DNA of 34,206 nt from Desulfobacteraceae bacterium. GTDB lineage: Bacteria; Desulfobacterota; Desulfobacteria; Desulfobacterales; Desulfosalsimonadaceae. The DNA lies in NCBI GenBank assembly GCA_011390415.1, contig JAABSL010000066.1, forward strand, positions 1 through 34,206, written 5' to 3'. Of the stretch, positions 1 to 7,507 are shown in pieces (position 1 is the first letter of the stretch; each line of letters opens with the position of its first letter). The translations under genes and the position numbers were made by a program. The notes beneath the pieces are model-generated. The model made no database searches. It was not told where the DNA came from and was given only the letters and a program-made list of their open reading frames with translations.

Positions 1-970
1 GAAACACTTCATGGTGGAGAATGCGAAGTGTTTCTTCGGACACATCATAGGGATTTAGCGTCCGGTGGGGGACCGTAAGGAGTTCTCCCCAGATCATGGT
101 GCCGTGCCCTTCCGGATAGACCACCACGCCGATGTCTTTGGTGGTGGTGGTGCCGGCGATGAGATCATTTTTCCGGATCAGGGGTTTCCGGTTTTCCATC
201 AGGTATTTAAAGGCAAGAGCTTTTCGGAGCAGCGGGTGCCAGGGGTTTCCCGAGTTATCCGTTTCATAGCCGTTCTGCTTGTACCAGTCTGTCACCAGTT
301 TGGGCAGTTCCGGGCAGACTTCCGGCCTGACGTCAAAATGAATGTCTAAAAATTGTTTCACCCGGGGAAAATCATCAATGCCGAATTCGGACAAAAAGGG
401 GTCGGTGAGAAATTGGACGTTTTTGTCAATGGTTTCAGCCTTCATCCGGTATTGAAATCGTTTTTTCAGGTCATGGCTCAACGTTTTTTTAGGGGCCGGG
501 GATTCTTTGAGCAGGCTTTTTGCCGATATTTTGCGTTCTTTTTCCATGAGTTTTTTCTGCTTGCTGTTTAACAGCAGCGACAGGAAAAAGAAAAACAGGT
601 TCAGGTAGGAGGCGTTGCCCGTGGGGCTCAATTCTCCCTTGAGCACCATGAATATCTGTTCGGTCGGTGTTGCGGAAAGCAGACGGATCACCGCTTTTTC
701 CGAGTAAAAGGTCAGCAGGGTATCCACCGGGTCCGGAATGATTTTGGATACCGATACCTTGCCGTTTTCAAAGATCACTGTTGCCGCCACTGTCCCGGAA
801 TCCGTGCGAAACCCGATGGAAAAATCAATCCAGCCCTGATCGCTTTTCAGGTATTGCTTCAATTTCGGCCGCAAATTAAAATTGACGGCAAACACCTTGA
901 GCAGGGTATTTAACAGGATATTGGTGGGTGAAAATCGGATTTTTGAAACCGGGGATTGGAAGAAAAACAT
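1..970 (-). CDS. Glycyl-radical enzyme (PFL-like), N-terminal part, with SCP2-like N-terminal domain; partial
   Basis: The reading frame opens with ATG at 970, behind a strong AAGGAGG ribosome site, and stays open to the left edge, giving 323 visible residues. From about residue 175 it resembles the N-terminal portion of pyruvate-formate-lyase/diol-dehydratase family enzymes (for example AGTTTTKDIGVVVYPEG at 272-288). The catalytic Cys and glycyl-radical loop would lie outside the window. Residues about 45-130 look like an SCP2 sterol-carrier-type fold (WIDFSIGF at 47-54, FENGKVSV at 67-74, LKGELSPTGNASY at 110-122), which is not part of ordinary PFL. A Lys-rich linker (about 136-175) joins the two. 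The gene lies downstream of its probable activase and of an SDR on the same strand. The substrate is unknown; the lipid-binding-like domain hints at a hydrophobic one, which is inference. The family call is firm and the SCP2 assignment is moderate. Confidence 0.8.
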   Translation of the reverse strand, partial: MFFFQSPVSKIRFSPTNILLNTLLKVFAVNFNLRPKLKQYLKSDQGWIDFSIGFRTDSGTVAATVIFENGKVSVSKIIPDPVDTLLTFYSEKAVIRLLSATPTEQIFMVLKGELSPTGNASYLNLFFFFLSLLLNSKQKKLMEKERKISAKSLLKESPAPKKTLSHDLKKRFQYRMKAETIDKNVQFLTDPFLSEFGIDDFPRVKQFLDIHFDVRPEVCPELPKLVTDWYKQNGYETDNSGNPWHPLLRKALAFKYLMENRKPLIRKNDLIAGTTTTKDIGVVVYPEGHGTMIWGELLTVPHRTLNPYDVSEETLRILHHEVF

Positions 971-1074
971 GGCAGGCCTCCTTTTTATAAAGGTTTTACA
1001 ACTTTTTTTGACCACAGAGGTCATAAAAGACCCTCATTAATGCTGTTTCTCAGCGTGCTCCGTTTCCTCTGCGG
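971..1074. repeat. Intergenic inverted repeat of the CACAGAG family
   Basis: The gap between the SDR stop and the glycyl-radical-enzyme ribosome site contains ACCACAGAGG near 1012 and CCTCTGCGGTT near 1068 in inverted orientation. The sequence resembles the element at 3050-3145, so it looks like a degenerate copy of the same intergenic repeat. It could also form a hairpin in the operon mRNA upstream of the enzyme gene. Confidence 0.5.
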
Positions 1075-2058
1075 TTAATTCAATAAATTTTCCTTCACCC
1101 ACTTGCTGATTTCTTCCATGGCTTCCGGATAAGAAATCCGCGTTTTCCAACCCAGTTCTGTTTTTGCGCGGGTGGTATCCACATCATTGTCCCGGCCCAT
1201 GACAGCAACGGCCAGGCGGGTGACCGGCGGACGGATGCCAAGGGGCGTGAGCAGCATTTCGGTGGTTTTTGCCACAGGCCATGCCACCCGGAACGGCAGG
1301 CTGCCCATGGGTTTTTTGCCGAACAGGGCGGATAAATCCGTCAGGTATTGTTTCCAGGTCACGTCCCAGTCGTCTCTGAGGTGATAAGTCTGCCCGGCGG
1401 CGGCATCCGCATCAGCGGCTTTAATAATGCCGTCCGCCAGATTGTCCACATAGATCAGGCTGGCGCTGTATCTGCCGCCGTCAATCAGGGGAACCACGGA
1501 TTTAGCGAACTGTCTGCCCAGTTCATCCACCCAGGCGCTTCTCGGCCCGATCACATTGGCCGGCCGGATGATGGTGCAGCCGTTTTCAAACCGGTTCTGA
1601 AACGTCCGGACCATTTTTTCCGCATCATTTTTGGCGTCATTATAGGGAATGCCCGATTTCAGGGGGATATCGGCTTCGGTAAAACCCTTTAAATGCCGGC
1701 CCAGGCCGCACGCGGCAATGGAACTGACAAAGAGAAATCGTTTTGAGCGGCCTGCGCAGACATCCAGCATATTTCGGGTGCCGTCAAAAATGGGCGCGTA
1801 AAATTGTTTTTTTGATCCGTAATCCAGCACCCGGGCCGCCAGATGAAACACCACATCCGCGTCGTCGCCAATGCCGGAAAGGGTTTCCGGCCGGGTGATG
1901 TCGCCGAAAACAATTTCCGAAACGTCTTTTTCAATTGTATCGCAGTTTTCGTCCGGCAATGCCAGTGCCCGGATGTCCCAGTATTCTTTTTTCAGTTGCC
2001 GGCACAACCGGGCGCCGATAAATCCGGTGGCCCCGGTAACCAGTGCTTTTTTGGGCAT
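1075..2058 (-). CDS. NAD(P)-dependent epimerase/dehydratase, extended SDR (3-beta-HSD / dihydroflavonol reductase-like)
   Basis: This 327-residue protein begins with a Rossmann fold, LVTGATGFIGARL (TGxxGxxG). It carries the SDR catalytic pair YxxxK in YNDAK (about residue 139), followed by the RPANVIGPR segment typical of extended SDRs of the 3-beta-hydroxysteroid dehydrogenase/dihydroflavonol-reductase group. It should be a cytosolic NAD(P)H oxidoreductase acting on a hydroxyl or keto group. The start lies 13 bp after the activase stop, so the two are cotranscribed. A glycyl-radical enzyme follows after a 104-bp gap. The context suggests it handles a precursor or product of that enzyme, but nothing visible identifies the substrate. 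Confidence 0.85.
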   Translation of the reverse strand: MPKKALVTGATGFIGARLCRQLKKEYWDIRALALPDENCDTIEKDVSEIVFGDITRPETLSGIGDDADVVFHLAARVLDYGSKKQFYAPIFDGTRNMLDVCAGRSKRFLFVSSIAACGLGRHLKGFTEADIPLKSGIPYNDAKNDAEKMVRTFQNRFENGCTIIRPANVIGPRSAWVDELGRQFAKSVVPLIDGGRYSASLIYVDNLADGIIKAADADAAAGQTYHLRDDWDVTWKQYLTDLSALFGKKPMGSLPFRVAWPVAKTTEMLLTPLGIRPPVTRLAVAVMGRDNDVDTTRAKTELGWKTRISYPEAMEEISKWVKENLLN

Positions 2059-2071
2059 ATTCCCTCCTGAT

Positions 2072-3004
2072 TTATCCGGTGTTAATCTTCCGTTCCCTGA
2101 AAATGGAATGTAAAGTTTCTAATTTTTCTGTGCAAATCCACTCGCGCATCTCTTTGTTATTTTTAAATTTGTCGGATGTGCCGATTTTTTTATTTTTTTC
2201 ATGCCACAAAGGATTGTAGGCCAGCAGCCGCGCATGAGCGATTCCCTGATGGTTTAAAAAATCCGCGATGGCCGTCAGGTTCTTTTCCGTTGCCGTAATA
2301 TCGGGTATGAGCGGTGTGCGGGCAAGCAGTTCAACGCCGGTGTCAGGGCAAAGACCATGGAGCCGGATGAAATTTTCAAGGATGCGGTCGTTTTTTACGC
2401 CGCAGAATTTCCGGTGGGTGTCAGGATCAAGGAATTTAATATCATAATAAATAGTGTCGATGTAGGGCAAAACTTTTTTTTCAAAGGATGCAAACTCAAA
2501 CAGGCCGCAGGTTTCCAAAAGCGTATGAATGTTTTCCGCTTTTAACTGTTTCAGCAGGTCAGATAAAAAATCCATATACAGCGTGGGCTCCCCGCCGGAC
2601 AGGGTGACGCCGCCGCCCGAGTTTTTAAAAAACGGCCGGTCTTTTTCCACGGTCCGGACAATTTCATCAACAGTCATGGTATGGCCCACCATGGACAGCG
2701 CGCCGGACGGACAGTTGGCCGCACATTCGCCGCACAGGGTGCAGCGGGTCCGGTCGATAAAAAAAACGTTTTTGCGATCCAGGGCATTTTCCGGACAAAC
2801 ATCCATGCAGGTGCCGCAATCCACGCATTCGTTTTTATCAAAGGATATTTCCGGGCCGGGCTGCTTGCTTTCCGGGTTGTGGCACCAGACGCAGGACAGG
2901 GGGCAGCCTTTAAAAAACACCACACTCCGGATGCCGGGGCCGTCATCTAAAGAATTGCCTTTGATGTCTAAGATCAGGGGAGTTTTGGTGTTTTCACGGG
3001 CCAT
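2072..3004 (-). CDS. Glycyl-radical enzyme activating enzyme (radical SAM, PflA family)
   Basis: This 310-residue protein has the radical-SAM motif CPLSCVWC (CxxxCxxC) near residues 34-41. A ferredoxin-like insert with two four-Cys sets follows: CVDCGTCMDVCP near 60 and CTLCGECAANCP near 87. That is the architecture of activases for glycerol dehydratase, choline lyase and related enzymes, rather than of the short PflA of pyruvate formate-lyase. The SGGEPTLY motif is present. It would use SAM to place a glycyl radical on the partner enzyme, almost certainly the gene at 1-970. It is first in the activase-SDR-enzyme operon. The ATG is preceded only by a weak purine-rich site. Confidence 0.93.
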   Translation of the reverse strand: MARENTKTPLILDIKGNSLDDGPGIRSVVFFKGCPLSCVWCHNPESKQPGPEISFDKNECVDCGTCMDVCPENALDRKNVFFIDRTRCTLCGECAANCPSGALSMVGHTMTVDEIVRTVEKDRPFFKNSGGGVTLSGGEPTLYMDFLSDLLKQLKAENIHTLLETCGLFEFASFEKKVLPYIDTIYYDIKFLDPDTHRKFCGVKNDRILENFIRLHGLCPDTGVELLARTPLIPDITATEKNLTAIADFLNHQGIAHARLLAYNPLWHEKNKKIGTSDKFKNNKEMREWICTEKLETLHSIFRERKINTG

Positions 3005-3049
3005 TTGGTGCGCCTATTTACAATGGAAAATGTTTCCAAAAATTTTTAT

Positions 3050-3145
3050 GGAACTACAGAGAACACGGAGACCACAGAGAAGGGTGATTCAAAACAAAAA
3101 ATGCTTTCTCTGTGTTCTATGTGAGCTCTGTGGTTAAAAAGTTCC
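3050..3145. repeat. Inverted repeat element, CACAGAG family
   Basis: The ends are GGAAC (3050-3054) and GTTCC (3141-3145). Between them are oppositely oriented ACAGAGAACACGGAG and CTCTGTGTTC blocks, with ACCACAGAG and CTCTGTGGT further repeated. The whole folds back on itself and resembles the 971-1074 sequence. No open frame spans it. It is probably a dispersed intergenic repeat. Confidence 0.65.
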
Positions 3146-3222
3146 TTGCTGAAAAAACGCGGCATTACAGATTCAACCGCTTCTTCTTCTAAATAAATTA
3201 ATTGTTGACGGTGAACCAAATT

Positions 3223-3287
3223 GTAGGTCGGGATTCCATTCCCGACTAATAGCGCCCGCTGATTGCCGGGTAAGAAACCCGGCCTAC
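3223..3287. repeat. REP-like double hairpin (GTAGGTCGGGA type)
   Basis: The outer pair is GTAGG and CCTAC. Inside are two hairpins, GTCGGGA/TCCCGAC and GCCGGGT/ACCCGGC, separated by about 14 bases. This is the form of a paired REP (BIME-like) element. A single unit of the same family occurs at 24000-24022 between pstC and pstA. Confidence 0.75.
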
Positions 3288-3413
3288 GATGCAGACGTTA
3301 TTTGGTGATAATGTCATTATTCGTCATTATGAAAAGCTTTTTACGATTGTGATCCCGATTCAGCATTCTCTGCGAGAGTCCTATTTTGAGCATTATATTG
3401 GCTTTCTTCTTTG

Positions 3414-4064
3414 TCAAAGGATCGGTTGGATATGGCATAAAAATCTTTCATGCACTTCGTCCAGCATCCGTTCCTTCAAGGCTGTTGGATTCTCATGCAT
3501 ATAATCGAGCAGCGTATTGTTGATCCCGGCAATAAATCCGTGCATCTGACTCCACATGGAAATCATGTGAAACCGGGCAGACGCTTCGGCCATGCCGTTA
3601 TCACCGGCGGCCGCCATGATGGCCTTGATAAAAATGTCCGACACCGTGAGTGCGGTTTCAAGCTCGGTCCGGGCTGCCGGTTCCATGGGGGTTCCCACGT
3701 AATCCTTAAATTTCGGCACATGCCAGGTGAACATGAGGTTGTAGATGTTGGCCTGTTCAAGGCCGAAATTCAGATATTCCCGGCCCATCTGTTTCAGCCG
3801 CGCCACCGGGTCCGGGTGATCGGAAAAGACTTTTTCAAACCGCTCATAGAGCGTTGAAAATCCCCGGGTTAAAATGGCAAGATACAGTTCATCCTTGTTT
3901 TGATAATAATTGTAAATGGTTTTGGCTGACACGCCCAGCCGGCTGCCCAGCCTGCGCATGGAAAATCCGTCAAAGCCCTGACGGTTCATCAGATCCAGGG
4001 CCTGTTCCAGGATTCTTTCCCTGATGGTTTCCACTTCTTCAGTCGTTTTTTTCGGTCGGGGCAT
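3414..4064 (-). CDS. TetR/AcrR family transcriptional regulator
   Basis: This 216-residue protein has an N-terminal TetR helix-turn-helix (about residues 14-60; FSMRRLGSRLGVSAKTIYNYY) and an all-helical ligand domain, with length typical of the family. It lies upstream of, and in the same direction as, the activase-SDR-glycyl-radical-enzyme operon, separated by 409 bp of repeat-rich DNA. It is therefore a candidate local regulator of that cluster. Two palindromes directly upstream of its own start (4086-4104 and 4102-4124) suggest autoregulation. The ligand is unknown. Confidence 0.9.
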   Translation of the reverse strand: MPRPKKTTEEVETIRERILEQALDLMNRQGFDGFSMRRLGSRLGVSAKTIYNYYQNKDELYLAILTRGFSTLYERFEKVFSDHPDPVARLKQMGREYLNFGLEQANIYNLMFTWHVPKFKDYVGTPMEPAARTELETALTVSDIFIKAIMAAAGDNGMAEASARFHMISMWSQMHGFIAGINNTLLDYMHENPTALKERMLDEVHERFLCHIQPIL

Positions 4065-4085
4065 AATTTTCCTTCAGATTGTATA

Positions 4086-4124
4086 CAGTGTTAAAGTAAC
4101 GCTGTTGATTTTATAAGTCAACAG
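4086..4124. promoter_or_regulatory. Candidate TetR operators upstream of the 3414-4064 regulator
   Basis: Two overlapping palindromes start 22 bp upstream of the regulator's ATG. CAGTGTTAAAGTAACGCTG (4086-4104) has 7 of 8 matching arm positions. CTGTTGA(4102-4108)/TCAACAG(4118-4124) has perfect 7-bp arms. Position and symmetry fit TetR autoregulation; no binding data support it. Confidence 0.45.
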
Positions 4125-4326
4125 ATTTTTAAGGGCAATTATCCGTTCGGAGAAAGTTCAAGCGCCGGCAAAAAAATGAATGATCTATTTATCCGATGGG
4201 CGCAAATCAAGTCGCTGTTTTTTTTTAGTTACGTCGTGAGTTTTTTGATTTTAATTCCCATTCCGGCGAACTTCGAAAGCAGCATCACTTCAGGCATAAA
4301 GAGAAGAAGATAACAGTGAAAAGGAC

Positions 4327-4977
4327 TCAATAGCACCAGATGGCAAAAATCCCCACCCCCTTGGTCCCGGCAGAGAGAACCGGCACCCAGTCGGGAGGAT
4401 TCTTGGCAAACAGTCTCCAGCCGTCAAGCAGGGCCGGGATTGCCGCCAGCAGCGCGACCTGATCTGTCGAAAGCCCTGTTGCCGCTGCTGCGCCGACCAT
4501 ATCTCCCTTCTCGTGGTCCTTGAGAAACGTCGTGTACGCCGCTGTCGCGGCCAGGTGGAAAACCACCAGTCCGGCACTGAAATTATTCTCACGATCAGAG
4601 AGTCGGCGGTTTTCGCGGTAACGAAGCGCCGCCTCGGACACTATCCACTGGGCCTGAAAACCAGCCGTCGCAATCTGAAGCTGATCCGGGCTCCCTTCCT
4701 TAAGATCGGGATAAACCAGTGACGGCCCATCCAGTTCAACGCAATACCCTTTGCCTTTGGCTACCAGAACATGACCCAGTTCATGGGCCATGTAACCGGT
4801 TGCAACCCCCAGCAGAAACGAGGGACTGCTGTGGCCAATATCCGAGAATTTCCAGGGGGCGGCATCGACGGTTGAACAGAGCAGCAGCGCGGTCAGAATT
4901 GTTCCGAGCGCTCCGGTTGTCCAAAATTTTCGTTTATCGCCCTTTTGCCGGTCGGATGTCAGCATCGCTCCAATCAT
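4327..4977 (-). CDS. Small membrane metalloprotease-like protein with HELGH motif (possible site-2-protease/M50 relative)
   Basis: This 216-residue protein has an N-terminal hydrophobic segment (about residues 20-38, signal-like, ending VDAAP). HELGH lies at 65-69 within a second hydrophobic stretch, AGFQAQ at 105-110, and IPALLDG at 180-186. In M50/site-2 proteases, zinc is held by HExxH plus an Asp in an LDG motif on a later membrane helix. Here His65, Glu66, His69 and Asp185 could play those parts, but the usual Asn before the LDG motif is absent and the protein is short. It is a stand-alone gene with no recognisable partner. ATG at 4977 and ATG at 4965 are both possible starts, and neither has a good ribosome site. 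The gene itself is fairly sure; the protease call is tentative. Confidence 0.6.
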   Translation of the reverse strand: MIGAMLTSDRQKGDKRKFWTTGALGTILTALLLCSTVDAAPWKFSDIGHSSPSFLLGVATGYMAHELGHVLVAKGKGYCVELDGPSLVYPDLKEGSPDQLQIATAGFQAQWIVSEAALRYRENRRLSDRENNFSAGLVVFHLAATAAYTTFLKDHEKGDMVGAAAATGLSTDQVALLAAIPALLDGWRLFAKNPPDWVPVLSAGTKGVGIFAIWCY

Positions 4978-5292
4978 TTCGCAAATTTGTAATTTCTACC
5001 CGGAACGGGGTTTAATGATGGTTCCCCATCTCGAATCAAGTAAATATAATGTTTATACGCCATTTATCAAAAAACCGCAGTGAAAAATTCAAGAGAAAAG
5101 ACGACCTGCGGCACCACCGGTATAACAATTTTTTCCATTATTCTGAAGCTTGTATAGTTTATATGAACCTGATATAAAAATTCGGGATAGAGGAAGCATC
5201 ACATGCAGACAAAAAATTTTTTTCCGTGATCCCTAAAGATTATCGGGTCGAATCACAACCTTCAGGCTGATACCGCAGAGCAGGGATTTATT
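4978..5292. other. Gene-free stretch between divergent genes
   Basis: This 315-bp AT-rich stretch separates two divergently transcribed genes, so it must hold promoters for both. I see no convincing consensus promoter, strong palindrome or additional ORF. Confidence 0.5.
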
Positions 5293-7440
5293 GTGCAAGA
5301 TATAAGAAAAAAACCGGATAACTGGTTGGGGCAGATTATAGGAAGCAGAGCGTGTTTTACCATGGAACACCGCTGTCTTAATGGGATCTGCTTTTTAGGG
5401 TTTGTCTTTCTTATAATCTGCTCTGTGATTAACTTCTTAATTTCACTGCCATTGCAATTTGTAATAGGCGCATTTTCAGGTGGCGTTATTTATGGGGTTC
5501 TCTATTATTTCTGTCGATTCAAAAAAAAATTCAGGCCTGTTTACTGGCTGATGCTGGCATTGTCCTGCCTGCTTGTGTGTCTCACCTGGTTCAATGCCGG
5601 CGGTATTTCAGGTCCCTTTGCGCTTCTTGCACTGATCATTGTGTCAATGGTCAACCTGATTTCCAGAAAAAAGGAGCTGATTTTATCCCTTATTATCATT
5701 GTCGTTGGGGTCGGACTGCTTTTTTTAATAGAATACGGCAATCCTGTGCTGACCATCGCCTATCAAAGCCGTAATACAAAATATATTGATAATTATGCAA
5801 CCTTTCTTCTTGCCGTCTTAACTATCTGTTTTATAATTAATTTTGCGTTGACCCATTATAGGACGGAAAGAAAAAAATCTCAAGAAGCCGCAAGACAACT
5901 CAAAGCATCGGAAGCGCATTTTCGGTTGTTGGTGGAAAATGCACCCGATGCCATTTTTATCCAGACTGAAGGTACTTTTCAATACATCAATCCGGCCACA
6001 ATCAGACTTTTTGGCGCAGAAACATCTCAGGAGTTAAACGGGCAACCAATACTAAATCGAGTTCACCCGGACCACCGGGAAGCCATCAAAGGGCGTATCC
6101 GGTTCTTAAATCAAGAGAAACAGCCGATACCGAACCATGAAGAGACATATCTGAAAATGGACGGCAGTGTGGTATATGCAGAAGTTTCAGCGGTTCCCTT
6201 TGAGTACAAGAATAACGATGGCGCATTGGTGTTTGTGCGCGACATTACAGCGCAAAAAAAGGCCGACCAACATCAAAAAGAAATAGAGAAACGATTGCAA
6301 CAGTCTCGGAAAATGGAATCGTTAGGTCTTCTTGCCGGCGGCGTGGCCCATGATTTGAATAATGTGTTGTCCGGAATTGTAAGTTATCCGGATTTGCTGT
6401 TAATGGACCTTCCTGAGGACAGCCCGATAAGAAAACCGATTTTGACCATGCAAAAATCAGGTCAGAATGCTGCCGACATAGTTCAGGATTTGTTAACCCT
6501 GGCCAGAAGAGGGGTCAGCAATAAAGAGGTGGTGAACTTAAATGATTTGATTTTGGATTATCTTAAATCACCGGAGTATCATCAATTGTTAACTTTTTAT
6601 CCGGCTTTGTCTGTTGAAACAAATTTTGAAAATGCGCTGCTGAACATCAAAGGCTCGCCCATCCATCTCATAAAAACAATTATGAATCTTGTTGCCAATG
6701 CATTTGAAGCCCATCCCGCTTCGGGGAAAATTCTTATTTCCACGTATAATAAATATATCGATGTTCCCAAAAAGGGATATGAAGAAATTCAGGAAGGAGA
6801 TTATGCTGTACTGGAAATCGCCGATCACGGAATCGGCATCGCCGGCGAAGATCTCAACAGAATATTTGAACCCTTTTACTCCAAAAAGGTGATGGGAAGA
6901 AGCGGCACAGGGCTCGGCATGGCAGTTGTATGGGGATCGGTCAAGGATCATAGCGGTCATATCCAGGTGCAAAGCAAAAAAGGAGAAGGCACCACCTTTT
7001 CTCTTTATTTCCCGGCCACGAGAGAAAAGCCTGCAAAAGAGAAAAACCTTATTTCTGTTGAGGATTATATGGGGAACAACGAATCAATCCTTGTGGTTGA
7101 TGACATCAGGGAACAACGGGAAATTGCGGCAAGCCTCCTGAGCCGGTTAAATTATAAAGTTTCCGCTGTTTCAAGCGGAGAAGCTGCGATCGAATATTTG
7201 AAAGCCAATTCCGCGGATCTGCTGATTCTGGATATGATAATGGATCCCGGTATGGATGGGCTGGACACTTTCAAAAATATAATCGCCGGCCATCCCAAAC
7301 AAAAAGCTGTCATTGCCAGCGGGTTTTCCGAAACCGATCGGGTGAAGGAAGCTCAGCAGCTTGGCGTGGGCCAGTATATTAAAAAACCTTACACACTGGA
7401 GAAGATAGGCATTGCCGTAAGGGCAGAATTGGAAAAGTGA
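5293..7440 (+). CDS. Hybrid sensor histidine kinase with membrane domain, PAS and C-terminal receiver
   Basis: The 715 residues run in this order. An N-terminal membrane domain of about six hydrophobic helices (about 25-190) comes first, then a PAS domain (about 205-325). A HisKA domain has phosphoacceptor His353 in VAHDLNNVLSGI. A HATPase domain (about 450-580) carries NLVANAFEA, the DHGIGI G1 box and GTGLGM G2 box. A receiver domain (about 593-715) has Asp647 in LILDMIMDPGMDG and a conserved Lys in KKPY. The HDLNN H-box is common in PAS-type hybrid kinases. The first GTG (5293) is used here because a GAGCAGGG-like site precedes it; ATG at 5362 is an alternative. No separate response regulator is adjacent, but the iron-sulphur protein at 7508 follows after 67 bp and may be cotranscribed. 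The signal is unknown. Confidence 0.93.
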   Translation: MQDIRKKPDNWLGQIIGSRACFTMEHRCLNGICFLGFVFLIICSVINFLISLPLQFVIGAFSGGVIYGVLYYFCRFKKKFRPVYWLMLALSCLLVCLTWFNAGGISGPFALLALIIVSMVNLISRKKELILSLIIIVVGVGLLFLIEYGNPVLTIAYQSRNTKYIDNYATFLLAVLTICFIINFALTHYRTERKKSQEAARQLKASEAHFRLLVENAPDAIFIQTEGTFQYINPATIRLFGAETSQELNGQPILNRVHPDHREAIKGRIRFLNQEKQPIPNHEETYLKMDGSVVYAEVSAVPFEYKNNDGALVFVRDITAQKKADQHQKEIEKRLQQSRKMESLGLLAGGVAHDLNNVLSGIVSYPDLLLMDLPEDSPIRKPILTMQKSGQNAADIVQDLLTLARRGVSNKEVVNLNDLILDYLKSPEYHQLLTFYPALSVETNFENALLNIKGSPIHLIKTIMNLVANAFEAHPASGKILISTYNKYIDVPKKGYEEIQEGDYAVLEIADHGIGIAGEDLNRIFEPFYSKKVMGRSGTGLGMAVVWGSVKDHSGHIQVQSKKGEGTTFSLYFPATREKPAKEKNLISVEDYMGNNESILVVDDIREQREIAASLLSRLNYKVSAVSSGEAAIEYLKANSADLLILDMIMDPGMDGLDTFKNIIAGHPKQKAVIASGFSETDRVKEAQQLGVGQYIKKPYTLEKIGIAVRAELEK

Positions 7441-7479
7441 ATCCTATGCGTGAAGTGAGGTTTGAGTCCTTGTTTTGAA

Positions 7480-7497
7480 AAGATATTAAAATATCTT
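7480..7497. promoter_or_regulatory. AT-rich palindrome before the Fe-S protein gene
   Basis: AAGATAT (7480-7486) and ATATCTT (7491-7497) form a perfect 7-bp inverted repeat around TAAA, 11 bp upstream of the chosen ATG. It could be an operator or a weak hairpin; there is no T-run to make it a terminator. Confidence 0.3.
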
Positions 7498-7507
7498 GCC
7501 GGGGGGC

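Larger units (their letters stand above)
3005..3413. other. Gene-free 409-bp stretch with two palindromic repeat elements
   Basis: No plausible gene is seen. The stretch holds the CACAGAG-type inverted element (3050-3145) and the GTAGG/CCTAC REP-like double hairpin (3223-3287), described separately. The operon promoter should lie here or upstream of the TetR gene, but I cannot point to a convincing -35/-10 pair. Confidence 0.6.

Noticed and set aside
65-571. Two plus-strand open frames at the left edge
   Set aside because: The minus strand encodes recognisable glycyl-radical-enzyme sequence across the same bases, with a strong ribosome site at 970; the plus frames are shadows.
2529-3137. A 202-codon plus-strand frame
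   Set aside because: It overlaps the conserved activase cysteine motifs on the other strand and runs into a palindromic repeat.
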